Shown here: one piece after another, positions 23,601 to 38,600 of the stretch
Layout of the letters: each line of letters starts with the position of its first letter
How positions within the stretch are numbered: position 1 is the first letter of the stretch
Source of the DNA: Rhea pennata
Lineage: Eukaryota > Chordata > Aves > Rheiformes > Rheidae
Direction of reading: 5' to 3'
Assembly (NCBI RefSeq): GCF_028389875.1
Contig: NW_026907698.1
Span: forward strand, 464,186-528,185
DNA length: 64,000 nucleotides
Translations under genes and position numbers: made by a program
Notes under the pieces: generated by a model
The model's input: the letters and a program-made list of their open reading frames with translations, nothing else
Told to the model about the DNA's origin: nothing
The model's database searches: none

Positions 23601-26600
23601 CACTACTAAGGCTTCTGGAGTGGTTAACAGGGCTAAATTAGAAGGAAATGAGCCAATATTGATGAGGTTATAGAGTCCAAAAGCCAAGGAGGGCTCTAAC
23701 TGATCTCCCTGCACCTCAGTGAAAGCAGGATCGCAGTCTCACAAGGAGAAGTTCTCTGAAAATCTGAGCTGGGTGCCCAGAACGACAAACATCTCAGCAG
23801 GACATCTCCACGGAGGTGTACGCTACGGTGTTTGAACCTGCTACTGGAGGCCACCACTGAAGCTCGACACAATGTGCCCCCACCCCCGAGGTCTCAGGGG
23901 ACCTGAGCGCCGTAGCCGAGCGGATGCAAGCCCCAAGTGTTGCTTAAACGTGCTGCGTTGCTAAACAACGGAAGCCGTGAAGAAAAACTGGCCAAACACA
24001 AACGGATTCGAGGGCGCCCGTGGCTCTTCCTCGCTCACCATTTCTGGCGGATTCTCCCTATAGAGCTTCTGCAGCTCATCTACGACGGCACCATCGCTTT
24101 TTGCTACATCGACGAAGAGCTGGTAATCCTCTCGCAGGTAGAAATACTCAATGTGGAGCCAAATCAGGGAAAAGTCCATCTCTCCCCTGCCCACAGAGAA
24201 GCAGAGCTGCTCTGCGCTGACGAGAAAAACTCTTGACAAGATCTGCGTGAGAAACAAAAAGTGTTATTCCCACTCCAAAGCAAACAGCATGGGGATCGAC
24301 AGTGCCGCTCAGCATTGCTGCAGCGTCTCCTCGCCAGCGTCTGAGTTTTCCCTGTCAGAAAATACTTCTTAAGGCACAGCTGAGACTGAAAGCTCATAAC
24401 GGCTGAGAAGTATCCTCCAAGCAGAAAGGACCGCTGATCGGAATGTCCGATTTGGCCAAAAAGGACAGGATCAGGGCCAAAGCTCCTTAAAAAACAGGAT
24501 TCAGAGTTGATGGAGAGGGACAGGCCCCTCCAGACAGCATTCCTCTCTCTCAGAATGACATGGGCATCTCAAGGAGCTACCTTTCTCCTGGTGGTGGAGC
24601 CATATAACCCTGAGGAGCTACTTTTTGCATGGTGGTGGAACCATATAACCCCATAGAGCTACTTTTCTCATGGTGGTGGAACCATATAACCCTGAGGAGC
24701 TGCCTGTATCATGGTGGTAGAGCCATCTAACCCCACAGAGCTATCTTTGTCATGGTCGTGGAGCCATCTAAACCCACGAAGATATCTTTGTCGTGGTGGT
24801 GGAGCCATCTAACTCCGTGGAGATGTCTTTGTCGTGGTGGTGGAGCCATTTAACCCCACAGAGCTATCTTTGTCATGGTGGTGGAGCCATCTAACCCCAC
24901 GGAACAACCTTTGTCATGGTGGTGGAGCCATGCAACTATGACCTGAGGACTCAAGGCAGCATCGGTGGAAGACAGAGGTCCACCGACTGCTACATACCTC
25001 GTAGACAGGCAAATTTTGCCCAGGAAAAGCCATCCTGAGAAAGTCGTTGGCGTAACGGCGTATCATTTCGGGTTTGCTGCCGTTCAGCACTGTCACATTC
25101 TTGACGAGGTTTTGGAAGAACCTTGCCGGTTCCTCCATAGGCACCTTTGGCTGACCTAGAAGAAGGGGCAGGACATGAGAGAGTCATGACCGCTCAGCAG
25201 GAAATTAAACGTTCCTTGTTAAGACGGAGGTGGATGAGTGGCGGAGGGCAATGGCGCATGTGGAAGGGCGTAACGCCTCCGCCCCCAAGAGGAGATTTAT
25301 ATGGAACAGAGAGTGAGCGCAGAGCGGATGTCCTAGGTTGTTGGTAGCCACCGTAGCTACCGTGGCTCCTCCTACGAAGGACACAGGCTGTTGAGGGAAA
25401 CATTGGGGACCTGCCTTGCTGTGTTAAAGCTCACCAGTGGGGACAAACCTCTAGAAGCCTGACGTTACCTCTCGTGTGATAGACCCTCTCCCATATCTCA
25501 TCCAGGTAGGCTTTGAAAACCCAGCTGAACGGGAACTGGCAGAAGAGTGACGTGTTGGGGTCTTCCGTCATCGACAGCACGGGGATCTTAGCACCCACAA
25601 CCCTTGAACATGAATAGCACAGAAAGAAAATTAATGACATGACAGGCTGTAGGTGCGTGAGCTGGAGCACCACAACAAAGCTTCTCCTGGTATTCTCCTC
25701 AATGAGTTCAAAAGGCCCAAGGAGAGATTTGGTAGCCAACTCAGGGAAAAGTCACCCAAAGGCAGGACGGGAGCCCATTTCTTCTGGCTGGCACAGCGTA
25801 AAAGCAGCAGGAGCTTTTGGTGCCACGACACCCAAGGCATTTCCCAACTACGTCGTGACCCACCAAAACTCATTGGTGCTACCGTTTCGCCGCGCATGGA
25901 GCTGTGCTACGAGCGCTGGCTCTTCCTCTCTCCCCTGTCTGCCTGAGCCCATGTCACCGCTGAGTCTCTTACTTCCTGGTGTATTCGATTTTGAGGAGCC
26001 TTTCATCCTGGAACGTCTCCAGCCACAGCTCTGCGAATGGTGAGCCCTGAGCCACGTGATCCAGGTTGTTGTTGGCATCCGTCACTGCTAGAATCTGGGC
26101 GAACATGTGCGCCGCGAGGTCTGCCAGGTGCATCCAGAGCGCTTGCCTGAAAGCAGGGGACAGACACGGCGCAGCTCGTCACGCACCACCGCCTGCCCGT
26201 CTCGAGATGGGCGTCGGAGACCCTCGGCCACCCACTCTACAGTGTCAGCCCGGAGGTCTGCAAGTCCACAAACCAAGGAGACGCACGGCTGGAAACACCA
26301 AATATGGATGTCCAGGAGCTAGGTGGACCATCCTGAAGCCTGTGCCCAGCTCGCAGCCAACCCAAGTGTTTCTTTCCATCAAAGCCTTTCCAAAAAAGGC
26401 CTCCCCAGAAGCTACAGTGATCTTAACTTCACTTTCGGGCACCTGGCCAGAAGTACCTGAAGGAAGTGTCCTCAAGGATGAATTCAGTGGAGAGCGCACG
26501 GCGGAAGATCCACTCCCTCGGCTCGTGGCTTATTTCCTCCCGCTCTTTCAGGAGGCGGCAGATTCGCCTTTTCAGGACAGCCATAAACCGGCTGGAAACT

Positions 26601-29600
26601 AGTCACAGAAAGAGCATTGGTTAAAGCTCTCCGGATGGAGAAAAGGCTCGGTGGCCTCCAAATGGGAGACCGAGTCAAAACGCTGTTCGGTTTCTGGGGT
26701 CACCAGTTCTTTTCTGGTTTTGCTTTTCCCACCAAGAAACCATCAAGGATCATCTACTGCGGTGTCCAGCAAAGCTCACCCCAAAAGCTGGACGCTTGAG
26801 GGAGATTCCGAGCATGAGGGATGGCACGGGAAGGCGAAGGAGGTCCTGTGTGAGCTCAGGGGCTCTCCCACCCCAGTGCCGAAGGCCGCCACTAAGGCTG
26901 CCCCATGCGTTCTCCCGTCACATGGCTTGCAACCCGCAAGCTGTAGACCCAGACGAATGCGGACGTCAGCTCTCTGTACTCACGCGTGCTATTCTGGGAA
27001 TGGAAAAGCAAGTTGTGGAGGATCTGGATTCTCTCGGTCGCCCGCTGGCTGTTGTCCCCCTTGTCCTCCAGCTGGATCACAGCTTTCTGGATGCTCTCTT
27101 TGATCATGGTGTCCACGCTGAGTAACTGCAGCTGGAAAGGAGCCGAGGTCAGCGGGCTGCCTAAGTCTCTTCCTCTGTCACTTGTAGGGGATGCCCCACT
27201 GGCAAGTGCTCGCCCTGGGCCCCAGGACTCATTTCTCCTGAAGGTAGCGCAGTGGCCTCCAAGGGCAGGGGCTGATCTCACCAACTGGCCTCCCTTGTAA
27301 GTAATATGGCTTTGCCAAAGGCCACAAACAGCTCAAATGTGGCTCTCCGGGCCTTGTGCTGCCCCCTTGAGACCACCCCCTTTCTTCACCCACGCTATGA
27401 CCCAGGAAGACCTACAACCATTCCTTCCTGGGACGCCACACCGGCCCAAGCAAGGCCCTTCAAAAAAAGAAGATGCCCAAAACATCCACAAAATTGATTA
27501 ATTCCCAAGCTGGTTCTTATGCCATGATAAGCAAATGAAAGAAGAACTAAAAAAAAACCCTACATTTTCCTCAGGGAGAAGACCAGGCTCGGTACGGTCT
27601 TCCAGGGCAGCAGAATCCTCTGGAGAACCTGAAATAAGAATTGCCTGTAAGAGTCAGCCGTAAAAACTGCTCAAAACAGGAGCAAGAGACACTTCAGCAT
27701 GAGACATGCCACTCTGAAGCCCGAGACGGATCTGCTTGAGAGCCACTCGCCGATCACCTCCTGCCCTGGTCTCTTTGCCAGCCCACGGCAAGTCTAGACG
27801 ACTTGATCTGAAGTCAAGACGTGGCTCGACACGCTTGAGATCAACCGGGATGAATCTCAAATGAGAAATCTGATGGGCTGTGCCTCAGATGAGAAATCTG
27901 ATGGGCCGTATCTCAAATGAGAAAGCATGAGAAGAACTTGGAAGGTGCAGATGGGGACAAGGAGATCTGCTACGAGCAAAGCTCATATAAAACAGGCAAA
28001 AAAAAAATGCCAGCCTTCAGCTGTGGCCAGAAAAGGTAGCAAGGTTCAATGCTGAAGAACCTGTGGCTGAGGAGGCTGAGTAATCTCTATGGCAGATGAG
28101 GTGGGCTGACAGAAGGGATGGTGGTGGGAAGGCGGTGGGTTTATGGCGAGATTCTGCTTACCTGCCGGCAGGCATTGCAAGGAGCTGCTGGCAAAAATCT
28201 CGGCAATGGTCATTTTGGAGAGCTGGCCAAGGTTGGCCTTGAAGTTCTCCGGGGGCATCAGGTCATCCAAGTGGATGGACTTCCATTCGCCTGAAGGAGC
28301 AGGAAATGCGATGGTGATGGTAGGACCTCTTGGCACACCGACCATCGGGAAAACCAGTGAGCTCAGCTGTGCTGCCCTCCCAGCCGAGCAGGATGGGAAG
28401 ACAGCAAGAGATAGGAGAGCCACCACCACCTGCATCTTCTTTGTGCATCTTCCTCTTCCCCTCCCACTCCCTCTGACCTTGCAAGAGCAAGTGGAGCCTC
28501 ACCGCTGTCAAAAGCCAGGTAGCTGCACCCTCCCAGGACTCGTGGGACCTTTGTGACCAGCACGATGTAGAGCAGGTGGGGTCTTGCTGACTTCCTTCGC
28601 TCGTCCGTGATGCAGTATCTGGAGTCGCAAGTGGAAGGTCAGAGCCAAGGTTAACTCGAGATTCGTTCCCTAGATCTTCAGGGCATCATCCCCTCCTGCA
28701 AGCCCTCCCCATTGAAGGCTGGAGTCTTATTCTGATCCAAATTTTTTTTTTTTTTGGATGGATCCTCATCCAGCTGGACACCGAAGGTGTCCCAAGCAGA
28801 GCCATATGTTGGCTGGTAACCTTTGGTTTGGGCACCGAAGGGTGCAGATCATCTGGCATTAGCATATCACCGAGACCCATGCAGCACATGCCGCGCAGGT
28901 CAGGCTCGTTTGAGAGCCGATGAGTTACTGCTGCTTTCGCGTTGCAAGGTGGGGTGGGCTGGGAGAAAGGAAGCTGCGAAACGAAGGGGGCGAGCACACA
29001 AACCCGGGTGTGAAGGTGTCAGAGAACATCTGCAACAAGTCTGCTGGATGGGTGGCGAAAGCGAAGCGAGGTAGCTCACTGGTATCTCACCACTTTATCT
29101 GCCCCAGCCAGAAGAAAGGAAGGAAGAAAGAAGCAGGAAAAGGGAAGAAGGAAGCAGAAAAAGGGAAGAAGGAAGCAGAAAAAAGGAGGAAGAAAAGCTC
29201 TTTACTTGGCACAGGCGAGGAGCCTCTTGCTGCTCTGCGGCTCGTCGAAATGAAACTGGACCAGGAGCAATTTCTCTTCCTTTGGCTCACTGAAGAAACT
29301 CCTGCGGGCAACCAAACAATTTAATATTCTTTTCCCGGCAAAGCCCTCTTTCCCCCCACTTTCAGGCCCTGGATGGCCACCGAGATTTCAGCACAGCAGA
29401 AATCGTCTCTTGGGCTGGGAGTGAATCTGTGCCCCACCTGAGGTCCTGGCGGAAAGCATATTCGGTGTCGAACTGGTTCAGGAAGAGGCAGTGGATTTTA
29501 TTCGGCAGGTTCAGAGTCTTCCTTAGCACTTCCAAGTCTTTCTGGTTCACGAGCCGGGCATGGGTGGAAACCTGTGGCAAAAAGGAAAGCGGGGCTGGGG

Positions 29601-32600
29601 AACTGGCTTGGCTCATCACCTCAAATCAGGGCAGGGGGGATCTCCAGGGCCTGGTACAACCAGAAGATGCCCCGAGTGTCTCAGCTCAGAGCCAGATGGC
29701 CAAGTTGGCCAACCTAGATGCAGCCGGGCAGCAGATCCATCACCTCTGTGGCTCAAGGAAGGGCAGAGTCTACCCTAGCTCTGGAGGACCCCAGGAGACA
29801 AAGAGGATGGACTTGAGCCCATCATTGGTCCTGCAGCAGGTCTTCTCCACTGGCCCAACGGAGGTCATGGGCCCACCCTGCCCACCCTGCTCACGGCTCT
29901 CATATGGCTTTGTGAGTACCTGCAGGCAGGGCCTGGTGGTGCTCTCGCTCCTCGGCTGCTGCTTCATGGTCTCGCGCAAGAGACCGACGAGGCTGTTGTG
30001 CTTCTGCTGGTTGAAGTACAGCTCGTGGACCCGCTCAGCGTCCTCCAGGCAGGAGTACTTCAGGCGCAGGACGGCATCGGGAGTAGCACACTCCACGAGC
30101 TTGCTTTTGGCGGCATGCAGGACCTGCTCCCCGTAGGGCTCCAAGGGGTTGCTGCAGGCGCTCTGCGAGGTGTCCAGAGCGATGGCGGCGGATGTGTCCT
30201 CGCTGAAGCCGATGAAGACGTCGCGCTCCTGCGGGGTGAGCGTGCCCGACCAGACCCTGAAGTGATCAGGATTCTCGATGGTAACAAAGAGACGGGCCCA
30301 CTTCTGCAGGTCCCGCTTGAGCTCTCGCTGCTGGGGGTGGAGGATGGTGTTCATGTCCAAGCAGTGCTTCTCCAGCCGGTTCAGCAGCGGCGTGGGAAAC
30401 TGGGTGTAGACGATGTTTTTCTCCTCGATGATGATTAGCCGGAAGTCCTCCTTCACGCGACTCTTCACCCGGTGAGTGCCGAGGCCCAGGTCAACATAGT
30501 GATTGCCGCCCAGCCGGACGAAGCACTGGTTGAGTACATCATAAAGGCTCTCGTAAAGGTTCTGTATGTTGAGGAGGACAACGAGCCTGCCCATCTCCAT
30601 GCACACTTTCACCCTGTTCACGGAGCGGCACACCTGGGAATAGTCTTGGTCCCGGGGAAAACCGGAGCCAAAAATGATGTCGCAGTTCCTGGGGTCCACG
30701 AGCCGCGACATCTGGATGATCTGGAAGGCTGCCTGGTTGGTGGTCAGCAGCAGCAGGTAGCGAGACATGAACCCCATCTGCTGTTTGGCCATGTTTGCCA
30801 GCAGCAGGTGGATGGGCCCCGTTTCCAAGTCACGGCTGAAACGCACCTCGTTGGTGCAGTTGAGGAAGATCTCCAGGGGGCAGATGTTGTGAGAGCCTCC
30901 AAAGTTTCTCTGAATGGCCTTCACGAGCAGCTCCTCCTGCGAGCTGCACTTCCTGTCCTGTGCGTAGGCCACAATCATTTTGATCAAGCTGTAGAAGTCG
31001 CGAAGGCCAAAGAACTCCGTTTCCTGCATTTCCAGCACCTTGCAGTAGAAGTTGGCCAGAATGGGGAACAGATGCTCGACACGCTCGAGGTGAAACTTGT
31101 CACCACAAATGCCTTTGGCGGTCTCCACCAGCTCTTCTTTGCTGGGATCTGTCCGAAACACGAGAAGACCGCGGTTCATCTTGGCAGGGTCCAGGGCCCA
31201 GTTGGAGATGCCCACGAAACCAACCTTCTTGTAAGGCTCCGGGCTATCATCATCAACGCAGCCATCCTCCAGAAGCGGGTGCAGCGTCTTCAGTGGCATA
31301 TCCGGTGAGTCCTCTGCGAGGCCAATCTCGTCCAGCAAGACCACGGACGCAAATTCATCCAGGTTCTTTTCCTTCTGGAACTGGGCACATTGCCGAAAAA
31401 TGGAGACGATGCCTTCCGGCTTTGAGTGGGGGCTGCACTGGAAAGACACCAGTTGGACCTCTTTGCATCTTTTGAAGAACAGGTTTTCGGACAGCTGACC
31501 CTTCATGGCATTCACAGCGATCGTTTTGGACAAGGACTTGGAGCTTCCTGGCTTTCCGACCAGAAAGAGCGGCACCCGGAGGTCCATGCACATGACCATC
31601 ATGAAGATGTTCTCCCGCAGTGCGTTGTTGCAGGCTGTTCCCTCGGGGATAGAGATATTGTCAAGAAACACCTCCTGGCAAAGCTCAATCTCCTGCCGCA
31701 GCCGGCAGGTAGGGACGGCGAAGCATCTGGCGATCTCCTCCAGGTAAGCTTGGCGACTCTCCAGAGAGACGTAATAGCAGGCCCCCACCGAAAGGACCAA
31801 GGCCCTTTGGGCATCGTTCAAGGTCGGTTCCTCAACATTCTTGCGCTTCCTCTTCTTGTCAATCTGGGGGAAGAGCAGTTCCCTCAAGTTATAAAACCAG
31901 ACCACTATGCTCATGCAGCGGTCTATATCGCGGAGACTGGCCACTCTGCACTCGTCCTTCCTCTCTCTCAGGAACTTCTGGGAGGTCGCGATGACGTCGG
32001 TGAAGACGTCCAAGTTCCCCGCTGGGATCTTGTTCTCCAGGGTAGATTTGATGATCTCTCGGATGTACAGGCTCTGTGTCCTTTCGTTCAGCTCCCCAAA
32101 GTCCCACACCAGGGGCAACAAACTGGGCGGCAGGGGCTGCACCCGGTACACCAGCTGCCGCAGAGGGATGTAGCCCAGCTTCTCTGGGGTGTCCTCACTC
32201 CGGACTTGGTACCCCAGGCCAGCTTTCTCCAGTTTCTCAATGGTCTCCTTGGTGTGCCTTTTGTAAGGGTTGCAAGCAGCCACCACCTTCAAACGCCGAG
32301 TGGGAATCTTCTCTCCATTGATGCTGTGGTCGCACAGCACCTCTTTAATGGCAAAGATGGCCTCAGATGTGTTGGCTTCGTCAAAGAAGAGCACTGTGTC
32401 CATGCCATGCTGCTTCTCATTGAGGTCTGCCAACTCCACAGCTTGCCTCACCTTCCTGTGGATGGTCTGTGAGGTGGTGCTGCCATGCACACGCACCACC
32501 ACCATGTTCTGAATGTCCCGGCCGGCCCGTTGCAGGCTGCACATGAACTGCACCAGCTTCGTCTTCCCGCAGCCTGTTTCACCCATGATGATGACGGGGA

Positions 32601-35600
32601 TGTTGCACTGGAAGCGCAGGTGAATGGCCAGCATCTTCATGGTGTTGTCCAGCGTCAGCTGAAAGGAATCATCCGGATCTTCCATGCATTTCACGCCAAA
32701 GACTCGGCACAGGGCCTCCAGCTGCTCTTGTCGGGACAAACTCTCAAATTTCTTATTGAACGGAACATTTTGGGCTTTTAAGTTCAAGTATAACCTGCGG
32801 TCGATCACGTTCTTTTCCAGAACAGCCTGGGAACGGGCATCAATGGCATCAAAGTTGCGGTCAATGTGGAAACCCAAGAACTCCATGGAATCGCCTTCAG
32901 CATGGAAGACTATGTAGGGGTGGGACTCCTGCTCCCACTTGCGGCGCAGCTGGTATTGTGTCAGGACATTCTCTTGGTCCCTCTTTTCCACGTTCGGCAC
33001 GCTTTCATCGGACATGTTGAGGGAAGGCATGGCAAAGTCCTTGGACATGGCGATCATGAACTTGATCACGAATGTTTTGAAGCCCTGGAACTCCTTTCCA
33101 GCCACCGGGCTGCAGAACACGGATTTCTCGCTCATTTGCAGCTGAAAGTTCAGGAAATTCGTGAAGTTGCTGAGCTCCATCCAGGAAGGGTCGTCTTTGC
33201 TGCAGAAGTCCAGCAAGAGCCTCAGGCACTGCTCGTTCGTCCCTTCGACTGTCCCAGGGTGGAAAAAGAAATAGTCGAGCTTTTCCTTCTGCTTGTATCT
33301 GGAGAGATACTGGTAGGACCTTTGGAAAGCTTCGCTCCTGAGCTTGGCCTGGTCAAACTGCTCCTCTCTCATTTCAACTGGAGGGCCAGAACCGAGGCCT
33401 TGCAGCAGGTCGAGCACCCGCAGCGGCGACACACACTTCACAGTGGGAAAGAGATCCAGAAACTTTTCTTCCATTTCACTGGATATCTAAAAAGCAGGTT
33501 GATCAAGAGCGTGCAGATTATGGCGAGGGCTGTTGCCCACTCTCCCGCGTTTGCCTACACCCTCAGACCTCTTTCTCCCCCCTTCTCCCAAGAGGAAGCA
33601 AAGGAGCATTGAGATTTGTCCGAGGTGGCATACATGGCCCATAAAGGACACGCATGGACATCCCTGTAAGCCCAGGACTCAGCCAATATTCAAGGCACGG
33701 GTGGGAAGCACCGGGGGATGAGCAGCCACTGGCCAGTCAGGGGCAGTTTTCACCTTGGATAACTCAAAAAATTATGAGTCAGCCACTAATTGCCTTGCTG
33801 GAAGCTTTGCAAACATCCAGGGTGGACAAGTTAACGTAAAAGAGGAAAAAAAAACAACAGAAAACTCCTCTTTCCTCCAAAACTCAATGTCTTTGGCCGT
33901 GCTGCGTCTCCACAGAGGAGACCTTGCTCTGCAGCAGAGACAGCCATCCAAGCATGCGTCGTCTGGATGGACACCTCGGAGCTCAGCAGATCCGCCACCT
34001 CGACGCCGCTCCCCTGAGCTGAGTCCCCAACCCAAAAATACCTCGCGCTTCCTCGTGCTGCTGATGCCTCTCTCCTTGACCAGGTACTCGATCAAGTAGA
34101 GGTGGGATGGTTTGCACTTCCAGACCAAGCCGCCAGGGCTCTGAACGTGGCGGAGGATGCACAGCTCAATCAGCAGCCGGTAGAGCCCCTTGGAGACCTG
34201 GGGGAGAAGAACCATAGGAGAGAGAGATGCAGGAAGCATCAACCGAAATGCAGTGGTTTTGCTGAGCTGGCTGGATCTGAGACAGAGAATTTGGCCCTTC
34301 TCATGCTTCTGGAGACCTACTGGGGTCTCCTCACCTCCAGGTTAAGACCCAAGAGCTGAACCACGTTCCCATTTCACCCCATCTTCCCACCTTTGGGCAC
34401 CTGCCAGGGTAAATGCAAGCCCAGGGGTTGCTGATGGGTCTCCCGGCACTCTGGGTGCCCAGTACCCATCCTCTAGCAGCACAGATGAGGACAGCCCAGC
34501 CCCGCTCCCAAAGGAGCTGGCATAAGCCTTGTGAAACGCCAGAGACTCCACCTTGCCCCACTCACCACTGGAGATATGTCGATGTGGAAGATGCTGGGCT
34601 GCGTTTTGGTGGGGAACTCCTCAATGGAGAGCAGCTCCTCCAGGAAGGTCTGGAAGCTGATGGCCGACTCCATCAGCCTGACGGTTTTGTGAACCAGCGG
34701 TGTGGCACCCAGCTGGGAGCGCACCTTTCTCACAGTGTTTTCCACAAAGAGGGACTTCCCTAAGGAACCGAAGGGAGGTCGAGATTCAGGCCACGCTTTG
34801 GACAAGGGAGGGGGCTCGCGGGGGACCTATGGAAGATGTGTGCCCCTACGGTATGGCTGCTGGAGGCCACCTGGGCCATCCTACGCTTTCCAGATGACCT
34901 AGCTGATCCCTAGGCCATCCCCTTCTTCTTGGAGTCTCACACTGGCATTTGTTCCTCTCTAATGTGGACAACCGTAGCTCCATTTCAAAGCTCATGGTCT
35001 CCAGGCTATTTTGTCCCCTTGGTGTTCTCTTCAGGTAGCCCTAACCCCCCCCACTCAAAATCAGCTCCCCAAACCAAAGCACAACTGAGAAGGATGGAAG
35101 CCTCTTCCCAAAGGTACTGCGCGCCACGTTCCTCTCAACATCTCCCAACAGTTTTGAGGCCTGGTCACAACTTGGACTCCCCGCCCCGGACTTACCCATT
35201 CCTGCTCGCTCTGAAAACACAAACTTCACGTTCTGCTGATGGGGCTCCTCAAAGGCCTGAGCCACCGGGGCCGTCCCACATGGCACACTGAGGTGCCTCT
35301 TCAGATAGGCCTGGATTTCCGCCTTAGAGCAGCACGGGAAAGCAGCTTTGTAGGTGTCGAAGGCCGTGATCACATAGGAGTTGTGAGCTTTGGCGCTGCA
35401 GAAGATCACGAAGTGGTAGTTGGGGCAGCTGGACAACTGGACCATGCGGAAGAAGTGGGACTCAAGCTGCTTGGAAACTTTGTAAACCAGTTTCTCAGCG
35501 CCCAGCAAGCTGTAGATCTTGCGGTCTTGGGAGCCAGTGGAAAGAGCTCTTTTGATGATCAGCTCCACTTCCTCCTCCTCTGTGTCGGGCGTGCACACCA

Positions 35601-38600
35601 GCACCTCATCATAGGTTGGGAGTGGGGCTGCCTCCGTGTGCCGGTAGAGTGACAGCATGTAGAGCAACATCTCCTCCTCCTTGCACATGATGAGGAACGG
35701 TTTCCCACCTTCGAGGCCTACTGGGAGGCTTCTCTCGACCCGGGTGCCCTCAAGGGCCGCCAGCTGCTTCAGCGTTTCGCCACAGACGTCCAAGCCGATG
35801 TACTTGTCTGACACCAGCCCACTGAGTTTCTGGCAGTAGGCGTCCCAGAGCAGGTTCACCTTGTCGTAGATGCACGGCAAGCTCTCGAAGGAGGTGACCA
35901 GCTCGTCGTCGGCCAGGGCGCTGAAGGAGCCCCGGCCGGCTTCGCCATTGCCCGTCTTAAATTTCCGTGACTTCTGCAGAAAGGCCTCCTTGCGCTCCTC
36001 GTACAAGCGGCTCATCACCTCCACCAGCTCCTTGTCGTCACCTTGCTCGAAGGCGAAGTCCATGAGCAGCTGCTCAGTGACAGGCGCCTGCTGCAGGCAG
36101 CTCTGCAGGGCTGCCTTTGCCACTGCTTCCTCGTAGCCTGACTCGGCCAGGCTCCGGATGAGCTGCGGGAAACGGATGACGTAGTTGTGCCAGGTGACCG
36201 ATTCCCCATCTCTAGCCGACACATCCACGGAGTCCAGTGGAGTCATGAGGGCTTGCTTCAGGGCTTTCTCAATATCTTCCTTGGTGACGTCGTGCTTGAT
36301 GATGGAAAGCATGTTGAGGACACATGGCTCTACGCCATCCGTCTGAGGTCTGGCCAGTTGGTTGCATAAGTAGAAGAGCTGGCGGGCAGTGAAGAAGTTG
36401 AGATGGTAGTAGATGTTCCTCTGAGTTTCCAGGTGTTTCTTCCATTCCACCAGGCAATGCTCCATTGCTTTGCAGAGGCCATCCAGCTCCTCCAGGATGG
36501 GCCTGCTGCTCTGGACGAGGATGCCAGCGATGCTGAACTCTGCGTAGACCTTCACCCTGTGCTCAGGATCGCAGTAGATTTCAGCCTCCCAGTCAATGAA
36601 GAGGATATTGCCAACTCGGAGCAGCTCCAGGTACAACTTCCCAACTGTTTCAACTTTTTCCAGGATCTGCAATGTGCCGAACACACCACGGGGCAAAAAA
36701 CAGATCACAGTACTGCAGTGGGCTCACAAAAGCTTCTGAACACCCCTCAAGTTACATATTCCCCCCCCCCCCCGAGATGTCTGCAGCCCAGAGCAATGGA
36801 TGGGATTTCAAATTCTTACGGACATGCTCTCCTTGGGATACCTTTCACAACTCCAAAAACATTTGTTTTCCTACAACATTTCAACTGCTCGGCCAAAAAA
36901 AGCACCCGGCATACCCAAGACACCTGCGCAGGCCTGGGGCACCTATGACACAGGCCTTGGGTTGCCTCCAAGATGCCCATTGGTAGACAACTGGGACCAC
37001 ACATGGGAAATGAGTCATTCGCCATGTCAGGAAGCCATGTGAGATATTTTGTCCCCTCTCCATAACTGGTAGAATGCAACAAGTCTGTAGGGCGTCGCGA
37101 GTAGCCCTGGGGAACAGGGCTTAGGCAAGCAAACTCTACTCTGGTAGCTCGAGGCGAGCAGAATCCCACCCATCTGGGGCCACCCCGCCATCGTGAGGGA
37201 TGTGTGGCCCTCAGGAGGTCCCTGTGCATCCCACAGATGGCGGAAGGAGTACTGCAGTGGAGTGAGATTTCCTTAGGCATGGAAGCCAGTAGCCTGACTC
37301 CAAAACACCTCTATTTCAACAGCTCCACCTGAGGCAATCGTCCACTGGCCAGGCAGAAATGAAGGGGAAGGAACAATTCTGGGATGGGAACCATCTACTC
37401 TGTGGTCCAGCACCTCTGTTTGTGCTGGCTCAGAACTGCAGGTCTTGGTTGGGTCTCCTGGAGAGCCATCCCAGCAAACAACCCAAGCCCGCCAGCCTCT
37501 GCTTTTCAAGCGTACGTCAGGGTCAGGCCACGACTCACCTCCAGGAAGCGGTTCACCTCTTCTCTGCCCTGATCAGCCTTTGTGGCGATCAACATGAGCT
37601 TGTTCTGGAGCTCTGTGAGCTGAGCCAGGCTGTACGTCCTGGTCTGGGCCGCTTGAGACATGCTCTCGGTGCCATCTTTCAGCAGCCGCAGCGAGATGCA
37701 GTCCTCCAGGGTAGCTTGGAAAGCAGAGGAGAAGACCACGTCACTGCACGGTCCGTGCTCCAGCGTTGACTGGCAATGCTGCGCGTCATGTCTACCCTGT
37801 GTATCACTACGCTTCCTCTGGGGGAAAAGAACAGCACGTTTGGCCCTAAAAATAATCGAGGCTTAATGGCAAACTCTCTTTGGAGCCGGGTGAGCCTTTA
37901 CCTTGAACTTCTGCGGCAGTGAGATGGTAAAAATCCCGTTCCCGTTGATGCTCCTGGCCTGCAAGATGGAAGAACGCTCCACGGAGCCATGCAAGTCATG
38001 GACCATCTGCAGCCACTTTTTGTTGTTGCAGGTGTCTCTCTGGGGAAGAAGGAAAGTGGTGGGAGACCCCGTGAGTGGCCGCAGTGGGAAGGGATCGATT
38101 GCCGATGCTCTCGACCCGAAAACAAGACGGATGCTTGCAGGGTTTCCATGCGCGCGGGCACCTTGGCCTCACGTCAAACGCCCAAGGAACTCGAGGACGT
38201 GGGATCTGGGGACTCACCAAATTTTTGGTAAGATTGCTGTCTTTTCCGACCGCCTCTCTGATGAAAGACAGAGCAGCAGAGAACTGCTTGAAGCCATCCG
38301 TGGGACACAAGTCCAGCACGATGGGGGCAGAGGCAGCCATGGCGTTGCGGAAGAACCGCACACGGTCGATATCCTTCTCATTTCCCCCTGCGGAGACGGA
38401 TGCCAGGTCCACAAACACGGGGATCTCGCTTTTGTCTGGGAGGAAGAAGATGAAAAAGGAGAGAAAGTTCCCAGAATCGTGTAACGCGGTTAAACAGGGC
38501 AATGGACAGAGGCCAGGAGTCTCCTGCCATCACCATTCTTCACTGACGAGGTCCTTAACACTCCAGCACAACCTACCTTTTATTATGGTCTTGATCCAGG

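Noticed and set aside
30472-32472. Plus-strand frames of 278 and 348 codons
   Set aside because: They are shadows opposite the conserved 3,567-nt AAA exon and have no family resemblance of their own.
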